Below are positions 28,548-37,336 of a stretch of 64,000 nt of DNA, piece by piece. The stretch is from Eubacterium sp. (GTDB taxonomy: Bacteria > Bacillota > Clostridia > Lachnospirales > Lachnospiraceae). Below the pieces are notes generated by a model. It was not told the DNA's origin. It ran no database searches and saw only the letters and a program-made list of their open reading frames with translations. The stretch lies in contig JAETSX010000008.1 in NCBI GenBank assembly GCA_021769425.1, forward strand, positions 62,001 through 126,000, in the 5' to 3' direction. A program made the position numbers and the translations under genes. How positions within the stretch are numbered: position 1 is the first letter of the stretch; each line of letters opens with the position of its first letter.

Positions 28548-28705
28548 CCTGGTTTACATAGTAGGAAAAAGAAACATTTGTTTTGTGAAGTTGTGATAAA
28601 ATTGAGGATTTCCGGAAAAAATAAAAAAAAGTATTGACTTTTTAAAAGACAAAAAAAACCTAATCCGAGACAAAAATGTCAGTTAATTTCCATTGGAAAG
28701 GGTGG

Positions 28706-28734
28706 TTGAAAAAGTTTCCTGCATTTGGTATACT
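28706..28734 (+). promoter_or_regulatory. Promoter of the WecG/TagA-like gene
   Basis: TTGAAA (28706-28711) and TATACT (28729-28734) with a 17-bp spacer, 43 bp before the ATG. The DnaA-box cluster ends about 160 bp upstream. Confidence 0.75.
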
Positions 28735-28776
28735 TCTAAAAGTACATTTATATTCGAGAGTAGAAACGGGTGTTAT

Positions 28777-29454
28777 ATGATTAAGAAATTGGAAATACTG
28801 GGAATGGCTCTGGATAATGATACGGTAGAGGAAGCGATGGTTCGGGTGGAAGGATTTCTGAACAGTACCATGATGAATACCATAGAGGCCATTTCCATGG
28901 ATACGTTGGTAAAAACCCAGGAAGATGACAGGCTGAAAGCATGTATCGAACAACTGGATTTGTCAGTCATCAGGGATAAGGAGATTCTAAAGGCCGCCGG
29001 CGAGACCTCCAGACAGCGGATTCAGGAGACTGTGAACAATGATTTTTTTAAAGAGTTTGCGAGGCGTGCTTCCGGGAACCGGCGGGCGGTATTTTTGCTG
29101 GGAGAGACCAAAGAGCAGCTTGACGCTCTGCGGGAATTTCTGGCGGAACATTACAGCGGAATTCAGGTGGCGGGATGCTTTGGGCTGGCGGACTGCACCG
29201 GAGATTATGATATGGTGATTAATGAAATCAACATTGCGGAACCTGATGTTATCATGTCGGCGCTTGCAGCGCCGGAACAGGAATATTTTTTACAGGACAA
29301 CCGGGAAAAATTGAACGCCAAAATTTGGTACGGGCTGGGGGAAGTGTATTCAGACAAAAAGGTTGTGTCTGAAGTGGCAGGATTTGCCAGAAAGCTGATC
29401 CAGAAAGGCGTGATGCACAGTATGATTTCACGTTATAATAAGAAAGAAGAATGA
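28777..29454 (+). CDS. WecG/TagA/CpsF-like (GT26) protein, divergent
   Basis: A 225-residue protein related to the GT26 N-acetylmannosaminyl/glucosyltransferases. Features include the N-terminal ILGMALDNDT, an Asp in the region where TagA proteins have PDG (here IRDKEI), GNRRAVFLLGETKEQLD and the late ALAAPEQEYFL, which keeps the conserved Gln. The usual PDGIG loop is lost and the basic C-terminal membrane-targeting tail is absent or reduced, so activity is uncertain. The ATG at 28777 fits the promoter; its ribosome site is weak. It sits in an apparent pair with the YitT gene 10 bp downstream. Confidence 0.6.
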   Translation: MIKKLEILGMALDNDTVEEAMVRVEGFLNSTMMNTIEAISMDTLVKTQEDDRLKACIEQLDLSVIRDKEILKAAGETSRQRIQETVNNDFFKEFARRASGNRRAVFLLGETKEQLDALREFLAEHYSGIQVAGCFGLADCTGDYDMVINEINIAEPDVIMSALAAPEQEYFLQDNREKLNAKIWYGLGEVYSDKKVVSEVAGFARKLIQKGVMHSMISRYNKKEE

Positions 29455-29463
29455 GGTAAAAGG

Positions 29464-30345
29464 ATGAACAGACTGTTAGCTTACAGGCGGACGCCGGTAT
29501 TTTTGTATCTGGTAATTATTGCAGGAACAGGATTGCTTGCATTTGCCATAAAGTGCATTTTTGATCCTATCAGCCTTGTAACCGGAGGATTTACCGGCAT
29601 TTCCATTCTTATGAAAGACTTGTCGGGGGTGTTCTATGAGGGCGGAATCCCTCTCTGGTTCGCCAATCTTGCATTAAACCTTCCGGTATTTTTGTTGGCA
29701 TGGAAGATTAAGGGCAAGCGGTTTATCGGACGGACAGCCATTGCAACGGCGCTTCTTTCCGGCTGGCTGTATGTGATACCGGAGCTGGATTTTGTCAGCG
29801 GAGATTATATTCTGGCTGCCTTATTCGGGGGAACCATTTCCGGTATTGCCATGGGAATGATTCTCTGGGCGGACGCCACCACCGGAGGGACGGAAATGGT
29901 AGGCGCACTGATACAGTGCAGATTAAAACATTATTCCGTGGCGCAGATTATGCAGGTTTTGGACGGATTGGTTGTACTGGCAGGACTGTATGTCTTTGGC
30001 CTGCGCCCCTCTATGTATGCCATTGTGTCGATTTTTATAACCTCAAAGGTGACGGATACTATTTTGGAAGGTATGAAGTTTTCAAAAGCCGCTTACATTA
30101 TTACCGATAAATACGAAGAGGTATCCAGAATGATTATGGAAACCCTGGATCGGGGCGTTACAGGATTAGAGGCCAGGGGCATGTATTCCGGTGAGAAAAA
30201 ATGCATGCTGTATTGTGTGGTGTCCAAGAAGGAGATTGTCCAGTTAAAGGAGCTGGTGCATCAGGTTGACCTGAACGCATTTGTGATTGTAGGGGATGTG
30301 AGGGAAGTTTTGGGAGAGGGATTTATTGAGCATTACAGGGGCTGA
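29464..30345 (+). CDS. YitT-family membrane protein (DUF2179 C-terminal domain)
   Basis: A 293-residue protein with about 5-6 membrane segments in the first 200 residues and a soluble C-terminal DUF2179 domain (about 205-290, with SKAAYIITDKYEEVSRMIM, GVTGLEARGMYSGEKK and DVREVLGEGF). Function is not established for this family. It follows the GT26-like gene closely. Confidence 0.85.
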   Translation: MNRLLAYRRTPVFLYLVIIAGTGLLAFAIKCIFDPISLVTGGFTGISILMKDLSGVFYEGGIPLWFANLALNLPVFLLAWKIKGKRFIGRTAIATALLSGWLYVIPELDFVSGDYILAALFGGTISGIAMGMILWADATTGGTEMVGALIQCRLKHYSVAQIMQVLDGLVVLAGLYVFGLRPSMYAIVSIFITSKVTDTILEGMKFSKAAYIITDKYEEVSRMIMETLDRGVTGLEARGMYSGEKKCMLYCVVSKKEIVQLKELVHQVDLNAFVIVGDVREVLGEGFIEHYRG

Positions 30346-30400
30346 CAGGTAATTTGTGTACTATGCCTATGAAAAAAATGGAGGAAATTTAAAAAAAATT

Positions 30401-30444
30401 GAGGAAATGCATAAAAAAATATGGATTTCCTCTTTCTTTTTTTG
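30401..30444 (+). terminator. Terminator after the YitT gene
   Basis: GAGGAAAT (30401-30408) and ATTTCCTC (30425-30432) form the stem, followed by TTTCTTTTTTT. Confidence 0.75.
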
Positions 30445-30471
30445 TGCTTTTGCATTAAAATACATATTAAG

Positions 30472-30500
30472 TTGTTTTGTTTTCCCAAAATACATACAAT
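30472..30500 (+). promoter_or_regulatory. Promoter of the CdaR-type regulator
   Basis: TTGTTT (30472-30477) and TACAAT (30495-30500) with a 17-bp spacer, leaving a leader of about 145 nt. The 305-bp gap 30346-30650 otherwise holds only the YitT terminator. Confidence 0.6.
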
Positions 30501-30650
30501 AGAATTGTGAAAGTTGTATAGGAATTATTGCACATAAGGAACTGTTGTGAAAGAACAAGCGGTCTTTAAGGACAGCTCCTGAGAAAGAAAAATGGAGAAC
30601 TGCCAGAAGGAAAACGGCGCAGGAGAAGGAAAAGAAAAGGAGTGGAGCAC

Positions 30651-31739
30651 ATGATTTCGAATCAGATACTTCAGAACACGATTGACGGGCTGAAAGGAAT
30701 TACCAGAATTGATTTATGTATTATTGATACGGAAGGCAAAGTATTGGCGGCAACTTTTCAGGATGCGGACAGTTATGTGGCGGCGGCTCTGGCATTTATG
30801 GAATCTCCGGCGGACAGCCAGGTGTTTTTGGGATGCCAGTTTTTTAAAGTGTTTGACGAACATCAGTTGGAATATATATTGCTTGCCAATGGGGACAGTG
30901 ATGATGTTTATATGGTAGGAAAGATCGCCAGTTTTCAGATACAGAATCTGCTGGTGGCGTATAAAGAGCGTTTTGATAAAGATAATTTTGTGAAAAATCT
31001 GCTGTTGGACAACTTGCTTCTGGTGGATATTTATAACCGGGCCAAGAAGCTGCATATTGATACAGAGGCCAGGCGGGTGGTATTTATTGTGGAAACCAAC
31101 CGGGAAAAGGACGGCAATGAACTGGAAAAGGTGCGTAGCCTGCTAGGAGGCAAGTCTAGAGACTTTATCACGGCGGTGGATGAGAAAAATATTATCGTTG
31201 TGAAGGAAGTGATGGAAAATGAGGGGTATGAAGAACTGAACCGGACGGCGGAAGTGATCTTAAGCATGTTCCACGGCGGAGACGATCTGGATATACACAT
31301 TGCTTACGGCACCATCGTCAATGAAATCAAAGAGGTTTCCCGTTCCTATAAGGAAGCCAGAATGGCTCTGGATGTAGGGAAGATTTTCTTTGAGGAACGC
31401 CATGTCAATGCATATTCCACCCTGGGGATTGGGCGTTTGATTTATCAGCTTCCCATTCCGCTGTGCAAAATGTTTATCAAGGAAATTTTTGACGGCAAAT
31501 CTCCGGATGAATTTGACGAGGAGACCCTTATCACCATAAATAAATTTTTTGAGAACAGTCTGAATGTATCGGAAACTTCCAGACAATTGTACATCCACCG
31601 GAATACCCTGGTGTACCGGCTGGATAAGCTTCAAAAGAGCACCGGCCTGGATTTGCGGGTGTTTGAAGACGCGATTACTTTTAAAATTGCCCTGATGGTT
31701 GTAAAGTACATGAAGTATATGGAATCTTTGGATTATTAA
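30651..31739 (+). CDS. CdaR/PucR-type transcriptional regulator
   Basis: A 362-residue regulator with an N-terminal ligand-type region (LKGITRIDLCIIDTEGKVLAAT), a middle GGDEF-like CdaR segment (about 140-270, HIAYGTIVNEIKEVSRSYKEA) and a C-terminal PucR HTH (about 305-360, NVSETSRQLYIHRNTLVYRLDKL). Such proteins regulate sugar-diacid, purine or amino acid catabolism; the target is not evident here. The ATG at 30651 is preferred over GTG 30642 because AAAGGAG is 8 nt upstream. The ftsEX pair follows. Confidence 0.85.
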   Translation: MISNQILQNTIDGLKGITRIDLCIIDTEGKVLAATFQDADSYVAAALAFMESPADSQVFLGCQFFKVFDEHQLEYILLANGDSDDVYMVGKIASFQIQNLLVAYKERFDKDNFVKNLLLDNLLLVDIYNRAKKLHIDTEARRVVFIVETNREKDGNELEKVRSLLGGKSRDFITAVDEKNIIVVKEVMENEGYEELNRTAEVILSMFHGGDDLDIHIAYGTIVNEIKEVSRSYKEARMALDVGKIFFEERHVNAYSTLGIGRLIYQLPIPLCKMFIKEIFDGKSPDEFDEETLITINKFFENSLNVSETSRQLYIHRNTLVYRLDKLQKSTGLDLRVFEDAITFKIALMVVKYMKYMESLDY

Positions 31740-31755
31740 GCTAGGAGAGAATTCG

Positions 31756-32439
31756 ATGATAAAACTTGAAAATGTCAGTAAAGCATATTCTGCGGGAATT
31801 CCTGCATTAAATGATGTGAGCTTGTATATTGAACCGGGAGAATTTGTTTTTGTGGTGGGGGACAGCGGTTCCGGCAAATCCACCCTGATAAAATTACTGT
31901 TAAAGGAATTGGAGCCCACAAAGGGAAGCATTTCCATTAATAATCAGAAGCTTGGGAATATCCGCCATAAGGATATTCCAAGATTCCGGCGGAATATCGG
32001 CGTGGTGTTCCAGGATTTCAGGCTGTTAAAGGATCGGAATGTCTACGAAAATGTGGCATTTGCCCAAAGGGCTGTGGGAACGCCGGTGAAAATCATGCGC
32101 AGAAAGGTTCCGGCAGTCCTGTCCATGGTGGGCCTGGCTGCCAAGTACAAATCTTATCCCAAGGAAATCTCCGGAGGGGAACAGCAGAGGGTGGCCATTG
32201 CAAGGGCTTTGGTAAATGAGCCCAGGATTCTTCTTGCGGACGAGCCGACCGGTAATCTGGACGCTCACAACGCCTGGGAAATTATGAAACTGCTGGAGGA
32301 AATCAACCAGAGAGGCACCACGGTTCTGGTGGTGACCCACAATTTGGACATTGTAAAGGCCATGAAGAAGCGTGTCATTACAATGAAGAAAGGCGTTGTC
32401 ATTTCAGATGAACGGATAGGTGATTTTTATGAGGATTAG
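31756..32439 (+). CDS. ftsE: Cell-division ABC transporter ATPase FtsE
   Basis: ATPase of the FtsEX complex, which activates septal peptidoglycan hydrolases at the division or elongation site. 227 residues with Walker A GDSGSGKS, the Q-loop VFQDFRLL, signature SGGEQQR and Walker [19 protein letters not shown] precedes the start. The 3' end overlaps ftsX by 11 bp. Confidence 0.96.
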   Translation: MIKLENVSKAYSAGIPALNDVSLYIEPGEFVFVVGDSGSGKSTLIKLLLKELEPTKGSISINNQKLGNIRHKDIPRFRRNIGVVFQDFRLLKDRNVYENVAFAQRAVGTPVKIMRRKVPAVLSMVGLAAKYKSYPKEISGGEQQRVAIARALVNEPRILLADEPTGNLDAHNAWEIMKLLEEINQRGTTVLVVTHNLDIVKAMKKRVITMKKGVVISDERIGDFYED

Positions 32440-33337
32440 TACGTTCTGGTATACGTTAAGACAGGGAGCGAAGAATATCTGGAAAAACAAAATGTTTTCC
32501 CTGGCTTCCATTGCAACCATGTCGGCCTGTATTTTTCTTTTCGGCATTTTTTATTCTGTAGTGGTGAATTTCCAGAGTATCGTGCGGGAAGTGGAGTCCG
32601 GGGTTGCCGTTACGGTTTTTTTTGAGGACGGAGCCACCCAGGAACAGATAGACGCCATCGGAGAGCAGATTGGAAAACGGGTGGAAGTGTCGGAAAAGGT
32701 CTTTGTATCTGCAGAGGCGGCCTGGGAGAATTTTCAGAAAATATATTTCAAAGGGGCGGAGGATATGGCGGAGGGGTTTGCGGAGGACAATCCCCTGGCT
32801 AATTCCGCCCATTACGAGGTCTATATGAATGACATTTCCATGCAGGAATCCCTGGTTACGTTTGTTCAGTCTTTAGACGGGGTCAAGGAGGTAAAAAGCT
32901 CGGATCTGGCGGCCCATACCCTGACAGATTTTAACCGTTTGATTGGCTATGTGTCAGCGGGGATTATCCTGATTCTGCTGTGTGTGGCAGTATTTTTGAT
33001 CAGCAATACCGTTACCATCGGAATTGCAGTCCGCCGGGAGGAAATTGCCATTATGAAATTAATCGGCGCGACGGATTACTTTGTGCGGGCGCCTTTTATT
33101 GTGGAGGGAATTTTGATTGGCCTCATCGGTTCTGCCCTTCCTCTTTTGGTGTTATATCAGATGTATCGGAGAATTATTGTATATGTGGGTGAAAAATTCC
33201 TCTGGTTAAGCGGAGTGCTGGAATTTCTGCCGGTAAATAAAGTGTTTTCCACCCTGGTTCCGGTGGGGCTGATTCTCGGAGTGGGAATCGGATTTTTAGG
33301 AAGCCGCCTGACTATCCGCAAACATTTGAACGTTTAG
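32429..33337 (+). CDS. ftsX: Cell-division protein FtsX
   Basis: Permease-like partner of FtsE: four TM segments with a large extracellular loop after TM1 (about 50-165) that in the family contacts amidase activators. 302 residues; the N-terminal FWYTLRQGAKNIWKNKMFSLASI is typical. The ATG at 32429 follows AGGTGA within ftsE; the in-frame GTG at 32420 is less likely. The secreted NlpC/P60 hydrolase and the downstream S41 protease are possible envelope partners, by inference only. Confidence 0.95.
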   Translation: MRISTFWYTLRQGAKNIWKNKMFSLASIATMSACIFLFGIFYSVVVNFQSIVREVESGVAVTVFFEDGATQEQIDAIGEQIGKRVEVSEKVFVSAEAAWENFQKIYFKGAEDMAEGFAEDNPLANSAHYEVYMNDISMQESLVTFVQSLDGVKEVKSSDLAAHTLTDFNRLIGYVSAGIILILLCVAVFLISNTVTIGIAVRREEIAIMKLIGATDYFVRAPFIVEGILIGLIGSALPLLVLYQMYRRIIVYVGEKFLWLSGVLEFLPVNKVFSTLVPVGLILGVGIGFLGSRLTIRKHLNV

Positions 33338-33349
33338 GGATCAGCGGCA

Positions 33350-33441
33350 TATACCCGTGAGAGAAATCATTTGCCGACAGATCTTTCACAGCTTTGAGAA
33401 AAAAGCAAATGATTTGGCAAATAAGTATGCTCATGAGTATA
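33350..33441. repeat. 92-bp palindromic dispersed element, copy 2
   Basis: Same length and layout as 28221-28312: TATACCCGTGAG at the left end, CTCATGAGTATA at the right end (a better inverse pair than copy 1), AAATCATTTG/CAAATGATTT inside. It starts 12 bp after the ftsX stop and ends just before a TATAAT at 33470. Confidence 0.8.
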
Positions 33442-33514
33442 AGTTCATGAGAAAGACATAATTATTTGATATAATATGCAGAAATCAGGTTGCAGAAAAG
33501 AGGAATCACAGATT

Positions 33515-34783
33515 ATGGACAATCAGGAATATTTTGAACCGCCCAGGAAACAGAAATCGAATTTTGGCAAAGGAGTTGCAGTGGGAGCGCTTGCGACGCT
33601 GCTTGCAGTTACTTTGGCGGCCGGAGGAATCTGGCTGGGCGTCAGCGCCGGCTTTCGGAAAAATACGCTCTCTCAAAAGGAAGACAGCAGCAGGGAAGCG
33701 GTTTCTGAAAAAAGCGTGGAGAAGAAATCCGGTGAAATTGCGGATTTGATTGATCAGTATTACTATGAAGAGGTGGATGAGGAAGCGCTGGTGGAAGGCA
33801 TGTACGCCGGAATGGTGGATGGACTGGGAGATCCCTATTCTGCCTATTACACGGCGGAAGAGTACCGTTCCCTTACCGAAAGCACCAGCGGAGTTTATTA
33901 TGGAATCGGTGCGGTGCTGACTCAGAACATCAATACGAAAATTGTCACAATTCTCCATGTTTACCCGGGAACTCCGGCAGAAGAAGCGGGAGTGAAGGAC
34001 GGAGACGTAATTGTAAAGGTGGGGGACATTGAAGGAGACAGCATGGAGCTGTCAGAGCTGGTGACTCATATTAAAGGAGAAGAAGGCACAACGGTGCATC
34101 TGGAACTGCTGCGCAGCGGTGAGAAGGAGCATATCGAACTGGATGTAAAGCGGCGCCAGATTGAGGTGCCTACGGTGCAGCATCAGATGCTGGAAGGTCA
34201 GGTTGGATTTATTCAGATTACGGAGTTTTCTGAGTCTACGCCGGAACAGTTTCAGGAGGCCTGGAATGATCTGGAAGGACAGGGCATGGAGTCCGTCATT
34301 GTGGATTTGCGGGATAATCCGGGCGGAGTGCTTCAGTCTGTGTGTGCAATGTTAGACGCGATTCTGCCGGAGGGGCTGCTGGTGTATACGGAGGACAAAT
34401 ATGGAAACCGCTCTGAGTACAAATCAGACGCAAAATGCGTGAATCTTCCCATGGCGGTATTAATTAACGGCAACAGCGCCAGCGCATCAGAAATTTTTGC
34501 AGGGGCCATCAAGGATTATGAACACGGAACGCTGATTGGAACCACGTCTTTTGGAAAAGGCATTGTTCAGACGATTATTCCCATGGAGGACGGAAGCGCC
34601 GTGAAGGTGACTATGGCAAAATATTTTACGCCCAAGGGAAATTATATCCACGGAGTGGGCATTGAACCGGATATCCAGCTGGAGTATCAGTATCAGGAGG
34701 AGGCAGAGGGCGAGGAATATAATCCATTGCATGACAATCAGGTATTAAAGGCTCTGGAGACGCTCCAAAAGGGAGAAAAATAG
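33515..34783 (+). CDS. S41-family C-terminal processing peptidase (CtpA/CtpB-like)
   Basis: Membrane-anchored serine protease: a short cytoplasmic N-terminus, one TM segment (about 22-45), a PDZ domain (about 125-210, with TPAEEAGVKDGDVIVKVG) and the S41 catalytic domain. The catalytic Ser lies in NGNSASASEIFAGA and the Lys in TSFGKGIVQ. 422 residues. The start at 33515 is favoured: the alternative at 33476 directly abuts the probable -10 TATAAT (33470-33475), so it would lie upstream of the transcript start. Envelope or sporulation signalling roles are known in the family. Confidence 0.92.
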   Translation: MDNQEYFEPPRKQKSNFGKGVAVGALATLLAVTLAAGGIWLGVSAGFRKNTLSQKEDSSREAVSEKSVEKKSGEIADLIDQYYYEEVDEEALVEGMYAGMVDGLGDPYSAYYTAEEYRSLTESTSGVYYGIGAVLTQNINTKIVTILHVYPGTPAEEAGVKDGDVIVKVGDIEGDSMELSELVTHIKGEEGTTVHLELLRSGEKEHIELDVKRRQIEVPTVQHQMLEGQVGFIQITEFSESTPEQFQEAWNDLEGQGMESVIVDLRDNPGGVLQSVCAMLDAILPEGLLVYTEDKYGNRSEYKSDAKCVNLPMAVLINGNSASASEIFAGAIKDYEHGTLIGTTSFGKGIVQTIIPMEDGSAVKVTMAKYFTPKGNYIHGVGIEPDIQLEYQYQEEAEGEEYNPLHDNQVLKALETLQKGEK

Positions 34784-34793
34784 CGAATAATGA

Positions 34794-34822
34794 TTGACCT
34801 GGCGCTTTAAATAAGGTAAGAT
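34794..34822 (+). promoter_or_regulatory. Promoter of the FIST gene
   Basis: TTGACC (34794-34799) and TAAGAT (34817-34822) with a 17-bp spacer, about 50 bp before the GTG start. Confidence 0.75.
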
Positions 34823-34873
34823 AGTAATGTCAGAATTTCTATATATTTGATTTATACAGAAAGGGATAACGAA

Positions 34874-35929
34874 GTGAAACAGTTTTATGGTATGAGCCAG
34901 AAGGGAGATTTGAAGGAAGCAGTCAAGGGGCTGAAAAGCCCTCAGATGATTTTGCTGATGTCAAATGAGGGACAGTTTGAAGCGCATGTGCGTCAATTAG
35001 AAGAGCTTTTTCCCGGTGTGCCCAGTATCGGGTGCATCGGAATGAGTTATGATACCAGAGTGGTGGAAAAAGGTGTGGGTCTGGTTGCATTTTATGATGG
35101 CATTTCTGCGGCAGCCGATGTGTTGGAAGAAGTGTCCGTGATGCCGGTGAAATACATTGAACGGCTGCAGAGGGATGTGGAGAGAGTGGATGCTTCCAGG
35201 AATGACACTATCTGCCTGGATTTTTGTTCCGGTAACGACGCCTGTGCATTGACTACGGTATACAGTGTGCTAAAGCACAGGGGCATTTCACTGGTGGGAG
35301 GCACCGGCGACGCAGGAAAAGTGTCGGCTAACGGGAAGATTTATGAGGATGCGGTGGCCTATGCCCTGATCAAGAACCGGGGAGGACGGGTGAAGGCGTA
35401 TAAGGAAAATATCTATCATAAGATGGGAAATTACCGTTTTATTGCGTCTAAGACCAACAGAGCCAAATATGTGATCGGAGAATTAAATGGGAAGCCTGCC
35501 AAGCAGGTATATCAGAGTATTTTGAAAGTAACGGAACAGCAGATTACCAGCCAGACGTTTAAGAATCCCTTTGGAAGGATTGACGGGGATGAAACCTGCA
35601 TCATATCCATTAAAGAAGTGGATGGAAATGCACTTGCCTGTTTCAGGCAGGTGAATGACTCGGATGTGCTGATTCTTCTGGAACTGGGAGATTACAAGGG
35701 CATTGTAAAAAATACCATTCAGACTATTCAGCGGGACTTTCCGAAGATTTCCGGCGTATTTTCCGTGAACTGTCTGTTTCGGTATCTGATGTTCAGCGAA
35801 AACCATTACATGCAGGAATATCTGCTGGATATGGGAACTCTTGGTAATCATGCAGGTCTGGTTGGATACGGGGAGCACTATAACAACCGGTTTGTCAACC
35901 AGTCTATGACCTGTGTGGTATTTGAGTAA
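34874..35929 (+). CDS. FIST-domain sensory protein
   Basis: A 351-residue soluble protein with FIST N (about 15-190; MILLMSNEG, PSIGCIGMSYD, GTGDAGKV) and FIST C (about 215-340; FKNPFGRIDGDETCIISIKEVDG, FSVNCLFRYLMF). FIST domains are predicted small-molecule sensors. GTG at 34874 is chosen because AAAGGG lies 9 nt upstream. It is followed after 12 bp by a cytosolic chemotaxis-transducer protein, suggesting a sensor and output split between two proteins. Confidence 0.85.
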   Translation: MKQFYGMSQKGDLKEAVKGLKSPQMILLMSNEGQFEAHVRQLEELFPGVPSIGCIGMSYDTRVVEKGVGLVAFYDGISAAADVLEEVSVMPVKYIERLQRDVERVDASRNDTICLDFCSGNDACALTTVYSVLKHRGISLVGGTGDAGKVSANGKIYEDAVAYALIKNRGGRVKAYKENIYHKMGNYRFIASKTNRAKYVIGELNGKPAKQVYQSILKVTEQQITSQTFKNPFGRIDGDETCIISIKEVDGNALACFRQVNDSDVLILLELGDYKGIVKNTIQTIQRDFPKISGVFSVNCLFRYLMFSENHYMQEYLLDMGTLGNHAGLVGYGEHYNNRFVNQSMTCVVFE

Positions 35930-35941
35930 AGGGGGAAAAAG

Positions 35942-36877
35942 ATGCTATTTGCCAAAAAAGGTCCCAAAAAGGCCGTGAAAAAACAGAAGAAGGGTCTTTA
36001 TCCCGTATTATATGTAATGGAAAGCTTGAAAGGATATCACACAGAACTTGTGCAGAAAGAAGTGAATTCTCTGCAGGAATTAAGCGTGGTAAGCAAATCC
36101 TTCGATCAGGTGCTTCACGAATCAGAGAATTTTCAGGAACGGCTGCAGGATTTTGGAGATACCTTTTCCAGTATCAATCAGGCGTCCGGACAGTTTACAG
36201 AAGTGAAAAGCGAGATTGCCCAGTCGGTGAGTCAGGCCCAGAACGGTGTGGAGGAACTAAAGAACAGTTCCCGGGAAGTGGAGTCTCATTTTGGGGAAAT
36301 GGAACACACCTTCGGAGATTTCATGGAAGCTGTGAAGAATATCAAGAAGTGCACCGGCAAGATTGTAACGATTGCCGATCAGACCAATATGCTTGCGCTG
36401 AACGCCACCATAGAGGCAGCCAGAGCCGGCGAACAGGGCAAAGGATTTGCTGTAGTGGCAGTGGAAGTAAAGGCATTGGCAGATGAGATCAAGAAGCTTG
36501 TGGCCGAGGTAAATGCCAGCATTGGAGATGTGGAGCAGGGGACAGATAAGCTGAATGAGAGCATCAGCGCTTCCCAGCAGGCATTGGAAGCAAGCATTGA
36601 CAAAGTCAATGATACATATGAGATGTTTGATAAGATTACCCAGGCAGCAGAAGGAGCGGAGACGGTGCAGGAGGAGATTTCCGACGTCATTGACCAGTCC
36701 AGTTCATCACTGCAGTCTCTGTGCGGATTTTTTGATCAGACCAGGGAGCATTATCAGAAGGTGATGGAGCATATTGAGTATGCCAGCAAGTTGGGAACTA
36801 CCAAGAGCGCTATGTTTGAGGACATTGATCTTATGATGTCTCAGATACCGCCTATCATAGAGGAATACAATCAGTAA
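35942..36877 (+). CDS. Cytosolic methyl-accepting-type transducer
   Basis: A 311-residue protein with no membrane segment, periplasmic domain or HAMP. A basic N-terminus precedes long coiled coil. The conserved MCP hairpin tip, [20 protein letters not shown] followed by GKGFAVVA, is at about 145-175. It would contact CheA/CheW in the cytosol. Its partner by position is the FIST protein. The C-terminal region (about 260-311) is not part of the standard signalling domain. Confidence 0.85.
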   Translation: MLFAKKGPKKAVKKQKKGLYPVLYVMESLKGYHTELVQKEVNSLQELSVVSKSFDQVLHESENFQERLQDFGDTFSSINQASGQFTEVKSEIAQSVSQAQNGVEELKNSSREVESHFGEMEHTFGDFMEAVKNIKKCTGKIVTIADQTNMLALNATIEAARAGEQGKGFAVVAVEVKALADEIKKLVAEVNASIGDVEQGTDKLNESISASQQALEASIDKVNDTYEMFDKITQAAEGAETVQEEISDVIDQSSSSLQSLCGFFDQTREHYQKVMEHIEYASKLGTTKSAMFEDIDLMMSQIPPIIEEYNQ

Positions 36878-36886
36878 CAGTTGTGA

Positions 36887-36913
36887 TTGACAATAGAATG
36901 AAAATCATATAAT
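36887..36913 (+). promoter_or_regulatory. Probable promoter of the thi operon
   Basis: TTGACA (36887-36892) and TATAAT (36908-36913) with a short 15-bp spacer, directly before the TPP aptamer. Confidence 0.5.
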
Positions 36914-36929
36914 ATTAGCATTGATCACA

Positions 36930-37013
36930 GAACGCAGAGGGACCGCAGGCGCGGTTGAGAAGGTTAAAACCTGACTCTTTGAACCTGTCAGTTAATACTG
37001 TCGTAGGGAGCGT
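36930..37013 (+). promoter_or_regulatory. TPP riboswitch aptamer
   Basis: Thi-box landmarks are in order: ACGCAGAGGG, then GGTTGAGAAGG (the CUGAGA-like element), ACTCTTTGAACCTG and GTTAATACTGTCGTAGGGAGCGT. Terminal ACGC/GCGT can form P1. TPP binding is expected to favour the downstream terminator and repress the thi operon. Confidence 0.93.
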
Positions 37014-37034
37014 AACTATTCAGAAGATTCAGAA

Positions 37035-37061
37035 GGCGCTCGTATACAGGAGCGTCTTTTT
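37035..37061 (+). terminator. Expression-platform terminator of the TPP riboswitch
   Basis: GGCGCTC (37035-37041) and GAGCGTC (37050-37056) followed by TTTTT. It lies 22 bp after the aptamer and 276 bp before thiC. Confidence 0.8.
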
Positions 37062-37160
37062 ATCTTATAAGAAAGACCTTGTTACTGTGAGGCACTAAAG
37101 TCTATGATTTCCTATGATATAAAAATATTATGCGCAGGGTCTGCCCCAGCGAAGCGAGGA

Positions 37161-37207
37161 TACTCGCACGAAGGGTATGATGTCGCTAAAGCGACCGTGC
37201 TCGGCGC
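37161..37207. repeat. Dispersed 47-bp structured element, copy B
   Basis: GTCGC-TAAA-GCGAC nested in GCACG/CGTGC and ending GTGCTCGGCGC. Relative to copy A (11173-11219), both stems changed on both strands so pairing is kept. It sits in the 459-bp gap 36878-37336, between the riboswitch terminator and thiC. Confidence 0.6.
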
Positions 37208-37336
37208 GGCAAACCGTTCAAGTCCCTTATGAGTGAGGGATTAGGGGAAGTTGAGGTGGGTTTGCCCACTTTGTTACAAGGATTTGCCAAGGCGTCTCAG
37301 ATGTCCAAAGAGCAGGACAATAAGGAGGATTATATA

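Noticed and set aside
28400-28670. Chromosomal origin oriC
   Set aside because: The DnaA boxes and AT-rich tract fit, but dnaA/dnaN are absent and gene orientation does not switch here. A titration or regulatory site is more likely.
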